From Ferruginibacter sp. (GTDB lineage: Bacteria > Bacteroidota > Bacteroidia > Chitinophagales > Chitinophagaceae): a stretch of DNA of 64,000 nt. The translations under genes were made by a program, and so were the position numbers. Below are positions 1-8,018 of the stretch, piece by piece. Within the stretch, counting starts at the first letter, position 1. Every line of letters begins with the position of its first letter. The notes beneath the pieces were generated by a model. The model was not told the origin of the DNA. It searched no databases and worked only from the letters and a program-made list of their open reading frames with translations. The stretch lies in contig JAHBTN010000004.1 in NCBI GenBank assembly GCA_019638575.1, positions 149,600 through 213,599 on the forward strand. The letters are read 5' to 3'.

Positions 1-242
1 ACCTGCCATTGATAATTTATACCTATTGCTCCGGCAGAACTAAAACCAGTAAACCGGATATCGCAATAAGGCGAAATTATTTTTTTACTGATTCGGTTGC
101 CCAGTTTATCATAGCCGTATTCAATACGCTTACCATCGGCATAGTCTATGCTGGTGAGTTTGCTTTGGGTGTCGTAGGTGAAGGTTTGGGCAGAACAGTT
201 AGTTGCGCTTGTTAAAAACAATATGGCCAGTAATTTATTCAT
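1..242 (-). CDS. Secreted RHS/YD-repeat protein, N-terminal part only
   Basis: Only the first 80 codons are visible; the gene leaves the window at the left edge. It starts at the ATG at 240-242. The N-terminus MNKLLAILFLTSATNCSAQ is a typical Sec signal peptide. It is followed by one YD-type repeat (YDTQSKLTSIDYADGKRIEY, then YGYDKLGNR), the motif of RHS/teneurin-like repeats. The gene lies 60 bp downstream of the large RHS gene on the same strand, so the two may be co-transcribed. Whether this is a full RHS protein or a short secreted protein with a single repeat cannot be told. The signal peptide and frame are clear; function is unknown. Confidence 0.7.
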   Translation of the reverse strand, partial: MNKLLAILFLTSATNCSAQTFTYDTQSKLTSIDYADGKRIEYGYDKLGNRISKKIISPYCDIRFTGFSSAGAIGINYQWQ

Positions 243-302
243 TTTTAATTTTTTGAGCCGGCTCCTATACATAGAACCAAGGTTAACGAAGTAATTTATG
301 TT

Positions 303-3300
303 TTATCTATGGCCATAAGTCATGTAGTCCAGCCCGTTTACATGTTTAAGTGGCCAACTTGTATATTCAAGAATTTTGTTTCCACACCAAATAATTAAGT
401 TATTCCATGAGTTTTCAACCCCTTGAAAGGCCTTATTAAATTCGGTTTCAATTCCATTTAAAAAAATATTGAAATAATTATTAGTTTCATTTACAGATTT
501 AAAATTTGAAATGACGCCTGACTGTAAATCTGAATTAAGTTGGTTCTCAATTTTTGTAGCAACCAAGGCTTTGTAATCTTTTTCTAATAACCTAATCTGC
601 ATTTCTAATTTTGAAATTACATCTTTATAACTAATTAGGCTTTTACTGTTAGGATTGTTTATACTATAGTAATCATATCTGCTTTTATAACTTTGTAACT
701 TCTTTCTCTTTTCTGTTAATTTAAGATAAACATCTTCTGCACTTAAATTATTATCTCCAACATAACTTTCTTTTAATCCATTTGGATCAATATTGATTAA
801 AGGATTATTTCCCCCATACGGATACAAATTAGTTGCCCACACCGGGTCCTCGCTATTAAATCTACCCACAGAAGGCTGGTAGTATCTTGCCCGCATAAAG
901 GTTAAATCCCTGGCTTCATAAGCCACCCCGTATTTTCCTACATAACGGTAGGCATTAAAATCTTCTTCCTGCACCTGTTCCGTTTCACCAAATGCGCCAT
1001 ATTGGTATTTATGGGTAATTATTTCATTACTGTTTGTAATGGCTACGGTACTGCCTCTAAAATCGTAATGATAATAATAGGGTTGATTTGTTGCTGCTTT
1101 TACCCTGGCTATCAATCCCAGGCCATGTATATAATAGTACTGCACATTGCCATTGGCATCGGTTTCTGCAAGTACATTGTAGGCATTGTCCAGCACATAG
1201 CGTGTTGTATTCCTTTTACGGCGCTGGCCCAATCCGTCATACTCGTACAAGATAGTATTGCCATCAGCACTATACTGCGTCAGATTATTTTTACTGTCGT
1301 ATTGAAAATTGGTATTACTATTTTGCCCGGCAATGCTTAATACATTTCCATTATTATCGTAGCTATAGTTGCCGGTACCATTTGAAAGAAGACGGTTTGC
1401 AGCATTATAAGTATAGGCAATACTATCATTAAGCTCCGGTGCCGGTTGCATAAACGGCTGATTAAATATTTCTTTTGAGTGATTGCCCATTACATCCAAA
1501 TCAAAGCCATAAGCTGCAATGATGCTGCCATCACTCATTAAGGAAACCATACTGTCCATTCGGCCGGCTGCATCATAAAAATACTTAACCAAAGTGCCAT
1601 TGCGATTGCTTTGAGTATTAATGCGGCCATCAGCAAGATAGTTGTACTCACACCAGGGTGTGTTGTTATTGTCGGTTACTTTCCATAGCCGGTTATTTTC
1701 ATTATATACATACTTCACTACAAAGTTGCCGGGATATGTAATTTCAGTGATATTATTATTGTTGTCGTATTTATATTGTACAGTGTTTCCCGCAAAATCG
1801 TTATAGTTTGTTGCAGTAATCCGTTTAAAAGCGTCGTATGTGTAGGTGATGGATTTGCCATTTCTGCTTATACTGTTTAAGCTATTATCGGTATTATAAG
1901 TGTAGGTTGCATACCCATCGCTTACGAGTAAATCCTTTTCGTTATACTGATTTACAAATTGTGTTCCATTGGGGCTGATGAATTTACTCAAACGTCCATC
2001 TGCGCCATACTCGTAATGTTTTGCTGCATTTTGAAATTGTTCTTTAATTAACTGATCGTTATTATTGTATGTAAGGTAGGTAATATTGCCTTTTGCATTC
2101 TCCACCTCAATGAGGTTATTGTTTTTATCAAAACGAAAATGAGTAATAATGTTTAATCCGGTAGTATCAAATGACTCCTTTAGCATATTGTCATTTTCAT
2201 CATACAAATAATGTGTTCCTACATTATTGGGATTGATACTTTTTATTAAGCGGCCAAAATCATCATAGATTGTTTTGCTCACAATGCCAAGTGGCATTCT
2301 GGTCTCCGATTGGTTTCCATAAGAATCATAGAGGAGTTTGGTTCCAATGCCCGATGGATTGCTTATGCTATCAACGGTGCCATTGGGATTCGGGAAAATT
2401 CTGGTTGTTACATTGTTGGGCTCATATACACTTATTAATTGCCCCTGTGGCATATTGTATTCATATATAGTAGCATTCCCATTGCCGTCTATACGTTTTG
2501 TAATATCATTATAGCTGTTGTACTCCATGCTGTCTTTTATGGAGATGGCTCCAGCGGTTTTTGTAATACTGAGCAAATTACCATTACTACTGTAAACAGG
2601 CATCACTTCCACATTTGTAAGGCTATCTTTTACTTTGGTGGGTAGCAGTGGATTTGAAATATCACTATACTCCATGCCAGTATTAAAGTTTACACCTTTT
2701 GCAGATACAGGCATACTGTATTCGTTATTCCTTATATTCTGTTCTTGCCAGGTGCCACCGGAGTTTGTCTTTATTTTAATATTGGTGAAATTGCTATTTG
2801 CTGTATGTGTGGCATTGGTTGTAATAAGCGTTTGAAGGCCGTTTTGAGAAGCCGTACTTGTGAGCTTTCCGTTTCCATTATAACTGTTAGTAATGATATT
2901 GCCCCGGGGCATCACAATTTTTGTAATCAGGTATTGTTGGCCCGGAAGGCTGCTGTATTGATAAATACTAAAGTCCTTTTTGGGGTTAGTATATTTTGAT
3001 AAACGATTTGCTACATAGTCAAAGCTAACCGCTTTATGCAAACTGCCGGCATTGGCACTTACTGAGTCAATAAGATTACTGTTGGTGAGGTAGGTAAATA
3101 CAATTTTCCGGTTATGAGAATCGTCCACTTCTTTCAATCGTTTAATATAGATACCGGCATTGGAACTGTATCCATTTTCATAACTAAGAGTAATGGTATT
3201 ATTATGCCTGTCTTTTATGGATACCAGGTGCAAAATATTTGCTGTAACCCCGGGCAGTTTTTCAAACCGATAAACAACCTGGCTTTTGTTTTTTATTGTA

Positions 3301-4493
3301 ATCCAGGTGGGGTTCAGGCCGTCTTTTGTTAAGATGTCATATACCCCCTTGGTAACGTAAGTGTTTGTATTAGGATTATAAACCTGTACATTTCCGCCCG
3401 ACCACATCAGCATAAGCCGGTCATCGGCAGTTCCGGAAGCAATTCCTGTATCAAGCAGAATATAATTATTGTAGTTGTGGTTCCATCCCACACCCAGGTT
3501 TTGTTGATTATAAATCCAGTCTCCGTCTGCATTTCTTCCTCGTACGGCTTCATCAGGTAGTTCAGTACTTGCAGCATTGTAATTGAATGAAAAGCTAAGT
3601 GAGGGTACACCCTTAATTGTGAACGGCGTTTCGCCATAGCTACTAAAGTTTCCTTCGCCAATTGAAGGATTGGCGCCAACCCACTCATTTCTGTTGAATG
3701 GAATTTGGAAATCACCATCGGTAATTTCGGGCCTGCTGTTTATTTGCATTAACCGGTAGAGCATTAAGAAAGCTTCAATTCTGGTTACTGCTTCGTAAGG
3801 CCTGAAGTTGGTAAAATTGGGTCCATGTATATCCGGTCTTTTAATTAATCCCATTTGTGCCGCTTTCGTAATGTACCCATACACTTCTGTACCCGATACA
3901 ACATCAGCGTATGGATTGGGAAGACTGGCATCGGGCTTTATATTCCATGCTTCTAACAATACTTTTAAAGCATATCCTCTTACTATAGTATCGTTTGGAT
4001 GAAAGTTTAACCTGCTGGGATTAAAGGGTGGAATACCATCACCAAAGCTCAGATAACTTAGCACTTTTGATGCTTTGAAATAATAACTGTTTGCCGGTGT
4101 TTCAGTTTGTAAATCTCCAAATAACGAAGGAAGAAAATCGGCAATAGTTGAAGGCTCATCAATTCCAAGTAATGCCCGGTAGGTGATTTTTGCCAAATCC
4201 TTCCTCATCATTTTGTTGTTATTATAATTTCCATCCTGTGGATTATCAACTATCTGGTGCATGCAAAGGAACTGCGTAGCCTGAAGTGAATCACCTGTTG
4301 GTGCATTATTAACTGTACAATAAATAGCTGGCGTGGTTTTGTAAAAGCTATCTGCTGTTATACTACTCCAGGTGCCCATATTTCTCCTAAACCTGGAGTA
4401 AAGTATATGCCAACCGGTATCAGACATACTCACATTGGCGTTGAAGTCAATAGCGGCAGCATCGCTTATAGAAACTGTTTGAGCAAAGCTCAT
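303..4493 (-). CDS. RHS-repeat protein with SLH-like region and variable C-terminal tail
   Basis: The 1396-residue product (from the first internal ATG) has an N-terminal beta-sandwich-like repeat (residues 1-55), an SLH-like region (about 96-250, with FRPYEAVTRIEAFLMLYRLM), many YD repeats (about 290-1150) and an RHS core (about 1100-1240, with YDFRGSTVAI, RYVGKYG, MRARYYQPSVGRFNSEDP and NPLINIDPNGL). After the core comes a 156-residue tail (about 1241-1396) with a charged helical stretch and no family I recognise. In RHS proteins such tails are often toxin domains released from the RHS shell. There is no signal peptide, and the reading frame stays open for 198 bp upstream of this ATG, so the true N-terminus is missing (see 4494-4691). 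No obvious immunity gene follows. Confidence 0.8.
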   Translation of the reverse strand: MSFAQTVSISDAAAIDFNANVSMSDTGWHILYSRFRRNMGTWSSITADSFYKTTPAIYCTVNNAPTGDSLQATQFLCMHQIVDNPQDGNYNNNKMMRKDLAKITYRALLGIDEPSTIADFLPSLFGDLQTETPANSYYFKASKVLSYLSFGDGIPPFNPSRLNFHPNDTIVRGYALKVLLEAWNIKPDASLPNPYADVVSGTEVYGYITKAAQMGLIKRPDIHGPNFTNFRPYEAVTRIEAFLMLYRLMQINSRPEITDGDFQIPFNRNEWVGANPSIGEGNFSSYGETPFTIKGVPSLSFSFNYNAASTELPDEAVRGRNADGDWIYNQQNLGVGWNHNYNNYILLDTGIASGTADDRLMLMWSGGNVQVYNPNTNTYVTKGVYDILTKDGLNPTWITIKNKSQVVYRFEKLPGVTANILHLVSIKDRHNNTITLSYENGYSSNAGIYIKRLKEVDDSHNRKIVFTYLTNSNLIDSVSANAGSLHKAVSFDYVANRLSKYTNPKKDFSIYQYSSLPGQQYLITKIVMPRGNIITNSYNGNGKLTSTASQNGLQTLITTNATHTANSNFTNIKIKTNSGGTWQEQNIRNNEYSMPVSAKGVNFNTGMEYSDISNPLLPTKVKDSLTNVEVMPVYSSNGNLLSITKTAGAISIKDSMEYNSYNDITKRIDGNGNATIYEYNMPQGQLISVYEPNNVTTRIFPNPNGTVDSISNPSGIGTKLLYDSYGNQSETRMPLGIVSKTIYDDFGRLIKSINPNNVGTHYLYDENDNMLKESFDTTGLNIITHFRFDKNNNLIEVENAKGNITYLTYNNNDQLIKEQFQNAAKHYEYGADGRLSKFISPNGTQFVNQYNEKDLLVSDGYATYTYNTDNSLNSISRNGKSITYTYDAFKRITATNYNDFAGNTVQYKYDNNNNITEITYPGNFVVKYVYNENNRLWKVTDNNNTPWCEYNYLADGRINTQSNRNGTLVKYFYDAAGRMDSMVSLMSDGSIIAAYGFDLDVMGNHSKEIFNQPFMQPAPELNDSIAYTYNAANRLLSNGTGNYSYDNNGNVLSIAGQNSNTNFQYDSKNNLTQYSADGNTILYEYDGLGQRRKRNTTRYVLDNAYNVLAETDANGNVQYYYIHGLGLIARVKAATNQPYYYHYDFRGSTVAITNSNEIITHKYQYGAFGETEQVQEEDFNAYRYVGKYGVAYEARDLTFMRARYYQPSVGRFNSEDPVWATNLYPYGGNNPLINIDPNGLKESYVGDNNLSAEDVYLKLTEKRKKLQSYKSRYDYYSINNPNSKSLISYKDVISKLEMQIRLLEKDYKALVATKIENQLNSDLQSGVISNFKSVNETNNYFNIFLNGIETEFNKAFQGVENSWNNLIIWCGNKILEYTSWPLKHVNGLDYMTYGHR

Positions 4494-4691
4494 TGTGGAG
4501 TCAACCCAGTATTGATATTGCCAGCCATTTGAGGATGATTCCGTTTTTTGAAATATGGATGCTATAACACTACTCCAATATCCATTAGCCTTTTGGAACC
4601 GGGTGTAAAGCGTATGTGTGCCCTGTGGTAATCCAGTTGTAGAAATATTTTCATCAACGTTTGATAAATCTGTAATAATCGTTTCGGAATA
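4494..4691 (-). other. In-frame upstream extension of the RHS gene, 5' end lost
   Basis: The frame of the RHS gene remains open from 4493 up to a TAA at 4692-4694 and contains no ATG. The extension encodes a second copy of the beta-sandwich repeat found at the start of the annotated protein: STTGLPQGTHTLYTRF and GYWSSVIASIFQK parallel DTGWHILYSRF and GTWSSITADSFYK. Such repeats in Bacteroidota secreted proteins usually follow a signal peptide, which is absent here. So the coding sequence is real but its beginning is gone. The break coincides with the truncated 5' end of the divergent histidine kinase gene. Confidence 0.7.
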
Positions 4692-4700
4692 TTAAGCCGA

Positions 4701-5231
4701 TTGGGTGAAAGTGTAAACCTAATTTTTAACCATGCAAAAGCACAGAAAACCCTTCATTCATTTCAAAATGAATGGAAACTTGTTGCCAATATTATCCATA
4801 TTCACAGGTTGATGTATTTAAAAACCTTAGAAACAACACTCCCCGAACAATCTGAAATTGAAAATTGGAATGACCTGCAAGTACCTATGGGGCTTCTGCA
4901 AATTCCTGTTGAAAATGCATTATTACACGGGCTAGGTAATAAAGATAGCGGACTATTTAAACTTCAAATAGAATTAAAAGATATTGGTGAAAATATTCTT
5001 TTAGCTATTACTGATAATGGTGTGGGCAGAAAAAAAGCAGCCGGCTTAAGCAATTTCAGTAAGCATGGAACCGGCACCCGAAATCTTAATGAAATTATAG
5101 AGATTATTAATGCAGTAAATGAAAATAAAATAAGGGTTGCCTATGAGGATGATATTTTTCAAGCTAATGATGAAAAGTTTGGAACCCGTATTCTGATTAC
5201 AATTCCTAAAACAATTGCTTATGAAAGCTGA
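4701..5231 (+). CDS. LytS/YesM-type sensor histidine kinase, 5'-truncated
   Basis: The visible 176 residues cover the end of the dimerisation region (EWKLVANIIHIHRLMY resembles the E-x-x-x-x-x-x-Y-I-x-I-x-x-x-R segment after the His box) and the HATPase domain: N-box PVENALLHGL (Asn72), G1 box TDNGVGR (Asp105) and G2 box HGTGTRNL. The phospho-acceptor His box and all sensory or membrane segments are missing. The only start is a TTG at 4701, and the frame is open upstream only to a TAA near 4660. It overlaps the regulator gene by 11 bp, as in intact kinase/LytTR operons. It probably is a broken gene whose 5' part was lost in a rearrangement, and it should lack autokinase activity. Confidence 0.75.
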   Translation: MGESVNLIFNHAKAQKTLHSFQNEWKLVANIIHIHRLMYLKTLETTLPEQSEIENWNDLQVPMGLLQIPVENALLHGLGNKDSGLFKLQIELKDIGENILLAITDNGVGRKKAAGLSNFSKHGTGTRNLNEIIEIINAVNENKIRVAYEDDIFQANDEKFGTRILITIPKTIAYES

Positions 5232-5997
5232 GTTAACTTTTTTAGTTGTTGAAAACGCTCCTGATGTTTGCGATGGCATTATCAGAAGAATGGCACCTCA
5301 CACCCAATGGCAATCTTTAGGCTACAGCGTAAGTGTAAAAGATGCTTTAAGCAAAATATTTGAACATCGTCCGAATTTACTTTTTTTAGACTGGGGTTTA
5401 AGCGGAGGCAGCGCCTTTGAAATAATGCAAAACATTCAAAACATGGATAACTACAATCCTTATATAATTTTCAATACCGGTTTTCAAAAAGACAATCCCG
5501 AAATTCCCCAGGAAATAATTAATCATTACCAGGTGGATAAATACCTGATAAAACCGATTTGGGAAACTCTAAATCAACATTTGAGTCAATATCTGTTGGA
5601 AGCTGAAGAGAAGGCGGCTTTACAACAAAACGATACAAAAAAAATTTGGTTAGATGAGAGTTCGGGAAAAAAAATATTGGTTGATCTTGATAAATTAATT
5701 TGTATTTGCCAGCATCCCACTGAGGCAAGACAACGTATTTTCTTTTTTCAAGATGACTATAAGGAAATAAATGTAGCGCTGCAATGGCAAAAATGTTATG
5801 AGTTGCTTAACCGGTTTGCCATAGATTATTTTGTTACAAAAACAAGAGGGCACCTTATCTGTAAAAAATTTATTGCAGTTTATGAAAGGCCATTTGTGCG
5901 CCTTAAAAGTTTTCCGGCAAAAATTGAAGTAGTGAAAGAAAGTATTAAGCAATTTGAAAACTGGCTGGTGAATTCTCACAATTTTAGCCTGGGATAA
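5221..5997 (+). CDS. LytTR-family response regulator
   Basis: The start was taken at the ATG at 5221, inside the end of the kinase gene; a TTG two codons earlier is less likely. The receiver domain spans about residues 1-125 with phospho-acceptor Asp57 (LLFLDWGL) and Lys111 (YLIKP); the acidic pair near the N-terminus is Glu-Asn (VVENAPD) instead of the usual Asp-Asp or Glu-Asp, which may weaken metal binding. A LytTR DNA-binding domain occupies about 150-255 (HLICKKFIAVYERP, FVRLKSFPAKI). Such regulators act on DNA when phosphorylated by the partner kinase, here truncated. A 38-bp near-copy of its 3' end lies at 7392-7429. A weak hairpin (6031-6060) follows the gene. Confidence 0.85.
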   Translation: MKAELTFLVVENAPDVCDGIIRRMAPHTQWQSLGYSVSVKDALSKIFEHRPNLLFLDWGLSGGSAFEIMQNIQNMDNYNPYIIFNTGFQKDNPEIPQEIINHYQVDKYLIKPIWETLNQHLSQYLLEAEEKAALQQNDTKKIWLDESSGKKILVDLDKLICICQHPTEARQRIFFFQDDYKEINVALQWQKCYELLNRFAIDYFVTKTRGHLICKKFIAVYERPFVRLKSFPAKIEVVKESIKQFENWLVNSHNFSLG

Positions 5998-6178
5998 ATC
6001 CTGATACTATTGAATGAATTATTTTTAAATTCAAAAACCAATAAAAATTAGTGGTTTTGAAAAGGTTTTATTTTATCTAAGTTCCTAAGAAACCAAAAAA
6101 GATTAATAGGCTGTTCTCACCCCCCCAACCATTCCCCCTCACAACTATTTCAACTGAAATATTTTTAAAGTTGTCATC

Positions 6179-6221
6179 TTACTGACTAAATTAATGTAAA
6201 TTTGGTCAGTAAACTGACTAA
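6179..6221. promoter_or_regulatory. Inverted repeat plus direct repeat just before the ATPase start
   Basis: Two 14-bp arms, 6179-6192 and 6199-6212, are inverted copies with one mismatch (ttactgactaaatt and aatttggtcagtaa) around a 6-bp spacer. A third half-site, actgactaaa, follows at 6212-6221 and ends at the ATG of the ATPase gene (6223). The layout suggests an operator for a dimeric DNA-binding protein, possibly the product of the gene itself, which carries a helix-turn-helix-like segment. That role is inference. Confidence 0.55.
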
Positions 6222-6222
6222 A

Positions 6223-7347
6223 ATGATAGACAGAATTATTGAAAATCAGATAGTTAATAATTTTGACAGGCAAAAAGTAACCATTTTAACCGGTTCTCGC
6301 AGAACAGGCAAGACCAGCTTACTGAAAAAAATATTTTCAGATTATACAGGTAAGAAACTTTGGCTGAACGGTGAAGACAATGATGTAAAAAAAATTCTTG
6401 AAAACCGTTCAGTAGCAAACTATAGGAACCTGCTACAGGATTGCAAATTACTTGTAATAGATGTAGCACAACATATACAGGATATTGCCGCTGTTGCTAA
6501 ACTAATGATAGATGAATTGGAGCCGCTGCACATTGTTTTAACAGGCTCTTCAGCATTTGAACTTACCCAAAAAGGTTATCCTTTAGTTGGGCGAAGTATC
6601 AGTTTTCAATTGTATCCTTTATGCCAGGCTGAACTAAGCAGCATTGAAAATATTTTAGAAACAAAACAGCAATTAGAAAACAGGATATTATTTGGAACTT
6701 ACCCGGAGCTATTACAGTACAACCTGAATAAAGAAAAACAAAATTATTTAAAAGAATTAGTAAACACCTACCTGCTTAAAGATATCCTGGAATTTGAAAA
6801 TATAAAAAGCCCTGCGTTGTTGCGAAAGTTGTTGGAATTGCTTGCCTGGCAAACAGGCAATGAGGTATCAGAAACTGAGTTGGGCAAAATGCTTGGAATA
6901 AGCAAAAATACAGTGAGCAGGTATCTTGACCTGTTGCAAAAAGTATTCATCTTATTTCCTTTAAGTGCATATAATAAAAACCTGCGTAACGAAATATCAA
7001 AAACAAAAAAATGGTACTTTTTTGATACCGGTATACGCAATACACTCATCAACGATTTTACACCATTGGCTTTACGAAGGGATAAAGGGGCTTTATGGGA
7101 AAATTATTTTATAGCCGACAGGCAAAAAATCAATCAGTACAGAATGCACCATGCCCAGCCTTTTTTTTGGCGCACTTATGATGGCCAGAAAATTGATTAT
7201 GTTGAAAAAATAAACAATCAACTATCTGCATTTGAAATAAAATGGACCGAAAAAAAAATAAAGGTTCCTCCTGCATTTAATAATGCTTACCCTCACGCCA
7301 CTTTCCAAACTATTAATACGGATAATTATTTAACATGGTTGAAATAA
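6223..7347 (+). CDS. AAA ATPase with C-terminal DUF4143 domain
   Basis: About 374 residues from the ATG at 6223; a TTG seven codons upstream lies inside the palindrome and is less likely. The N-terminal AAA_14 domain has Walker A GSRRTGKTSL and a Walker B-like LLVIDVAQ, then LTGSSAFEL (sensor 1). A helix-turn-helix-like segment (ELGKMLGISKNTVSRYLDLL) and the C-terminal DUF4143 domain (KWYFFDTGIRNTLI, LWENYFIADR, FFWRTYDGQKIDYV) follow. The end of DUF4143 resembles PD-(D/E)XK-type folds, and the segment with KIDYV and FEIKW fits that. The biological role of this abundant family is poorly known. The gene is monocistronic and flanked by direct copies of a regulator gene's 3' end, hinting that it arrived by a rearrangement. 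Confidence 0.85.
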   Translation: MIDRIIENQIVNNFDRQKVTILTGSRRTGKTSLLKKIFSDYTGKKLWLNGEDNDVKKILENRSVANYRNLLQDCKLLVIDVAQHIQDIAAVAKLMIDELEPLHIVLTGSSAFELTQKGYPLVGRSISFQLYPLCQAELSSIENILETKQQLENRILFGTYPELLQYNLNKEKQNYLKELVNTYLLKDILEFENIKSPALLRKLLELLAWQTGNEVSETELGKMLGISKNTVSRYLDLLQKVFILFPLSAYNKNLRNEISKTKKWYFFDTGIRNTLINDFTPLALRRDKGALWENYFIADRQKINQYRMHHAQPFFWRTYDGQKIDYVEKINNQLSAFEIKWTEKKIKVPPAFNNAYPHATFQTINTDNYLTWLK

Positions 7348-7391
7348 GCTGATAGTATATAACTGAAATGCTGTTTGCAATTCAACACGGT

Positions 7392-7429
7392 CATTTGTGT
7401 GCCTTAAAAATTTCCCGGCAAAAATTGAA
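7392..7429 (+). pseudogene. 38-bp remnant of a LytTR regulator 3' end
   Basis: This stretch matches 5891-5928, inside the end of the regulator gene, at 35 of 38 positions and in the same orientation. Read in the same frame it gives FVCLKNFPAKIE against FVRLKSFPAKIE of the intact gene. There is no start or longer ORF around it. It is a leftover of a second regulator gene copy, and together with the intact copy it forms direct repeats around the ATPase gene. Confidence 0.6.
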
Positions 7430-7448
7430 AAAACAAGGCGTAAATTTT

Positions 7449-7853
7449 TTATCTTATTTTAAAACCACACCCTACAAACATTGAAAGCCTGTTTAATGAA
7501 AAGTTGAATTTGGTTGCAGGAGAAGGCGGATTATTTTCATAGTAAAATGAAGCATTATCCACTTGCTTTTCTAATCCAAACCTAATTTTGTGCCGTTTAC
7601 TTATTTCATAAAATAGTTCACCATTAAAAATAAAGCCATTCTTAATTTTATATATATAGTCGTTTATCTTATAAAATACAGCTCCGGCGGCAACTGAAAC
7701 ACCCATTGCATTATTTTTTACAGGAAAAAGAATATAGCTGAATGTAGTCTGTACCAGAATGGTAACAAATGTTCGTTTTATGTCTGCAAAATGTGTTTCG
7801 TTAAAATGCAGTTGAATGCCCGGTTGTAACCCGTTAAAAAATTTTATTTTCAT
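7449..7853 (-). CDS. Hypothetical protein, beta-rich, possible outer-membrane barrel fragment
   Basis: A 134-residue product without a recognisable family or signal peptide. It consists of alternating aromatic/hydrophobic strands (FVTILVQTTFSYILF, GVSVAAGAVFYKI, GFIFNGELFYEI, FNFSLNRLSMFVGCGFKI) that read like the last hairpins of a small outer-membrane beta-barrel with an extracellular loop (NASFYYENNPPSPATK). A full barrel would need a signal peptide and about twice the length, so this may be the 3' end of a broken gene. It sits alone between the regulator remnant and the lipid kinase gene. The coding assignment itself is moderately sure. Confidence 0.5.
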   Translation of the reverse strand: MKIKFFNGLQPGIQLHFNETHFADIKRTFVTILVQTTFSYILFPVKNNAMGVSVAAGAVFYKINDYIYKIKNGFIFNGELFYEISKRHKIRFGLEKQVDNASFYYENNPPSPATKFNFSLNRLSMFVGCGFKIR

Positions 7854-7944
7854 ACTTTATGAGGTTTATGGATGCAGTATTAAAATTACCTTTATGCATG
7901 CATTAAAAGCGCTGTTGAAGTTCTTTTATAAGTACTTTCACAAA

Positions 7945-7975
7945 TTTGTTAACCCGCTTTCACAATTTAATTTTT
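7945..7975 (+). promoter_or_regulatory. Bacteroidota-type promoter candidate for the lipid kinase gene
   Basis: TTTG at 7945-7948 and TAATTTTT at 7968-7975, 19 bp apart, match the -33/-7 pattern (TTTG, TAnnTTTG) of Bacteroidota primary sigma promoters except for the last base. The ATG follows 43 bp downstream at 8019. Confidence 0.4.
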
Positions 7976-8018
7976 ATCGCAAAAAGTTTTTTTAATTTAC
8001 CGGCCAACCAAACCAACT

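Noticed and set aside
9-215. Plus-strand ORF of 68 codons at the left edge
   Set aside because: The minus strand at the same place encodes a signal peptide and a YD repeat, which is far better supported.
1002-3718. Several ORFs of 66-112 codons in other frames of the RHS gene
   Set aside because: They are shadows of the YD repeats, have no homology I recognise and overlap a strong domain-bearing frame.
303-4493. Repetitive appearance suggesting a tandem DNA repeat or CRISPR-like array
   Set aside because: The periodicity is at the protein level (YD repeats of uneven length); there are no identical DNA repeats with regular spacers. No CRISPR array is seen anywhere in the window.
6031-6060. 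Hairpin after the regulator gene as a terminator
   Set aside because: The arms pair only with a bulge and there is no T run after the stem, so it was mentioned with the gene and not listed as a terminator.
4494-7448. Possible insertion sequence or transposon at the scarred left region
   Set aside because: No transposase, integrase or terminal inverted repeats of IS type were found; the only inverted repeat is the short palindrome before the ATPase start.
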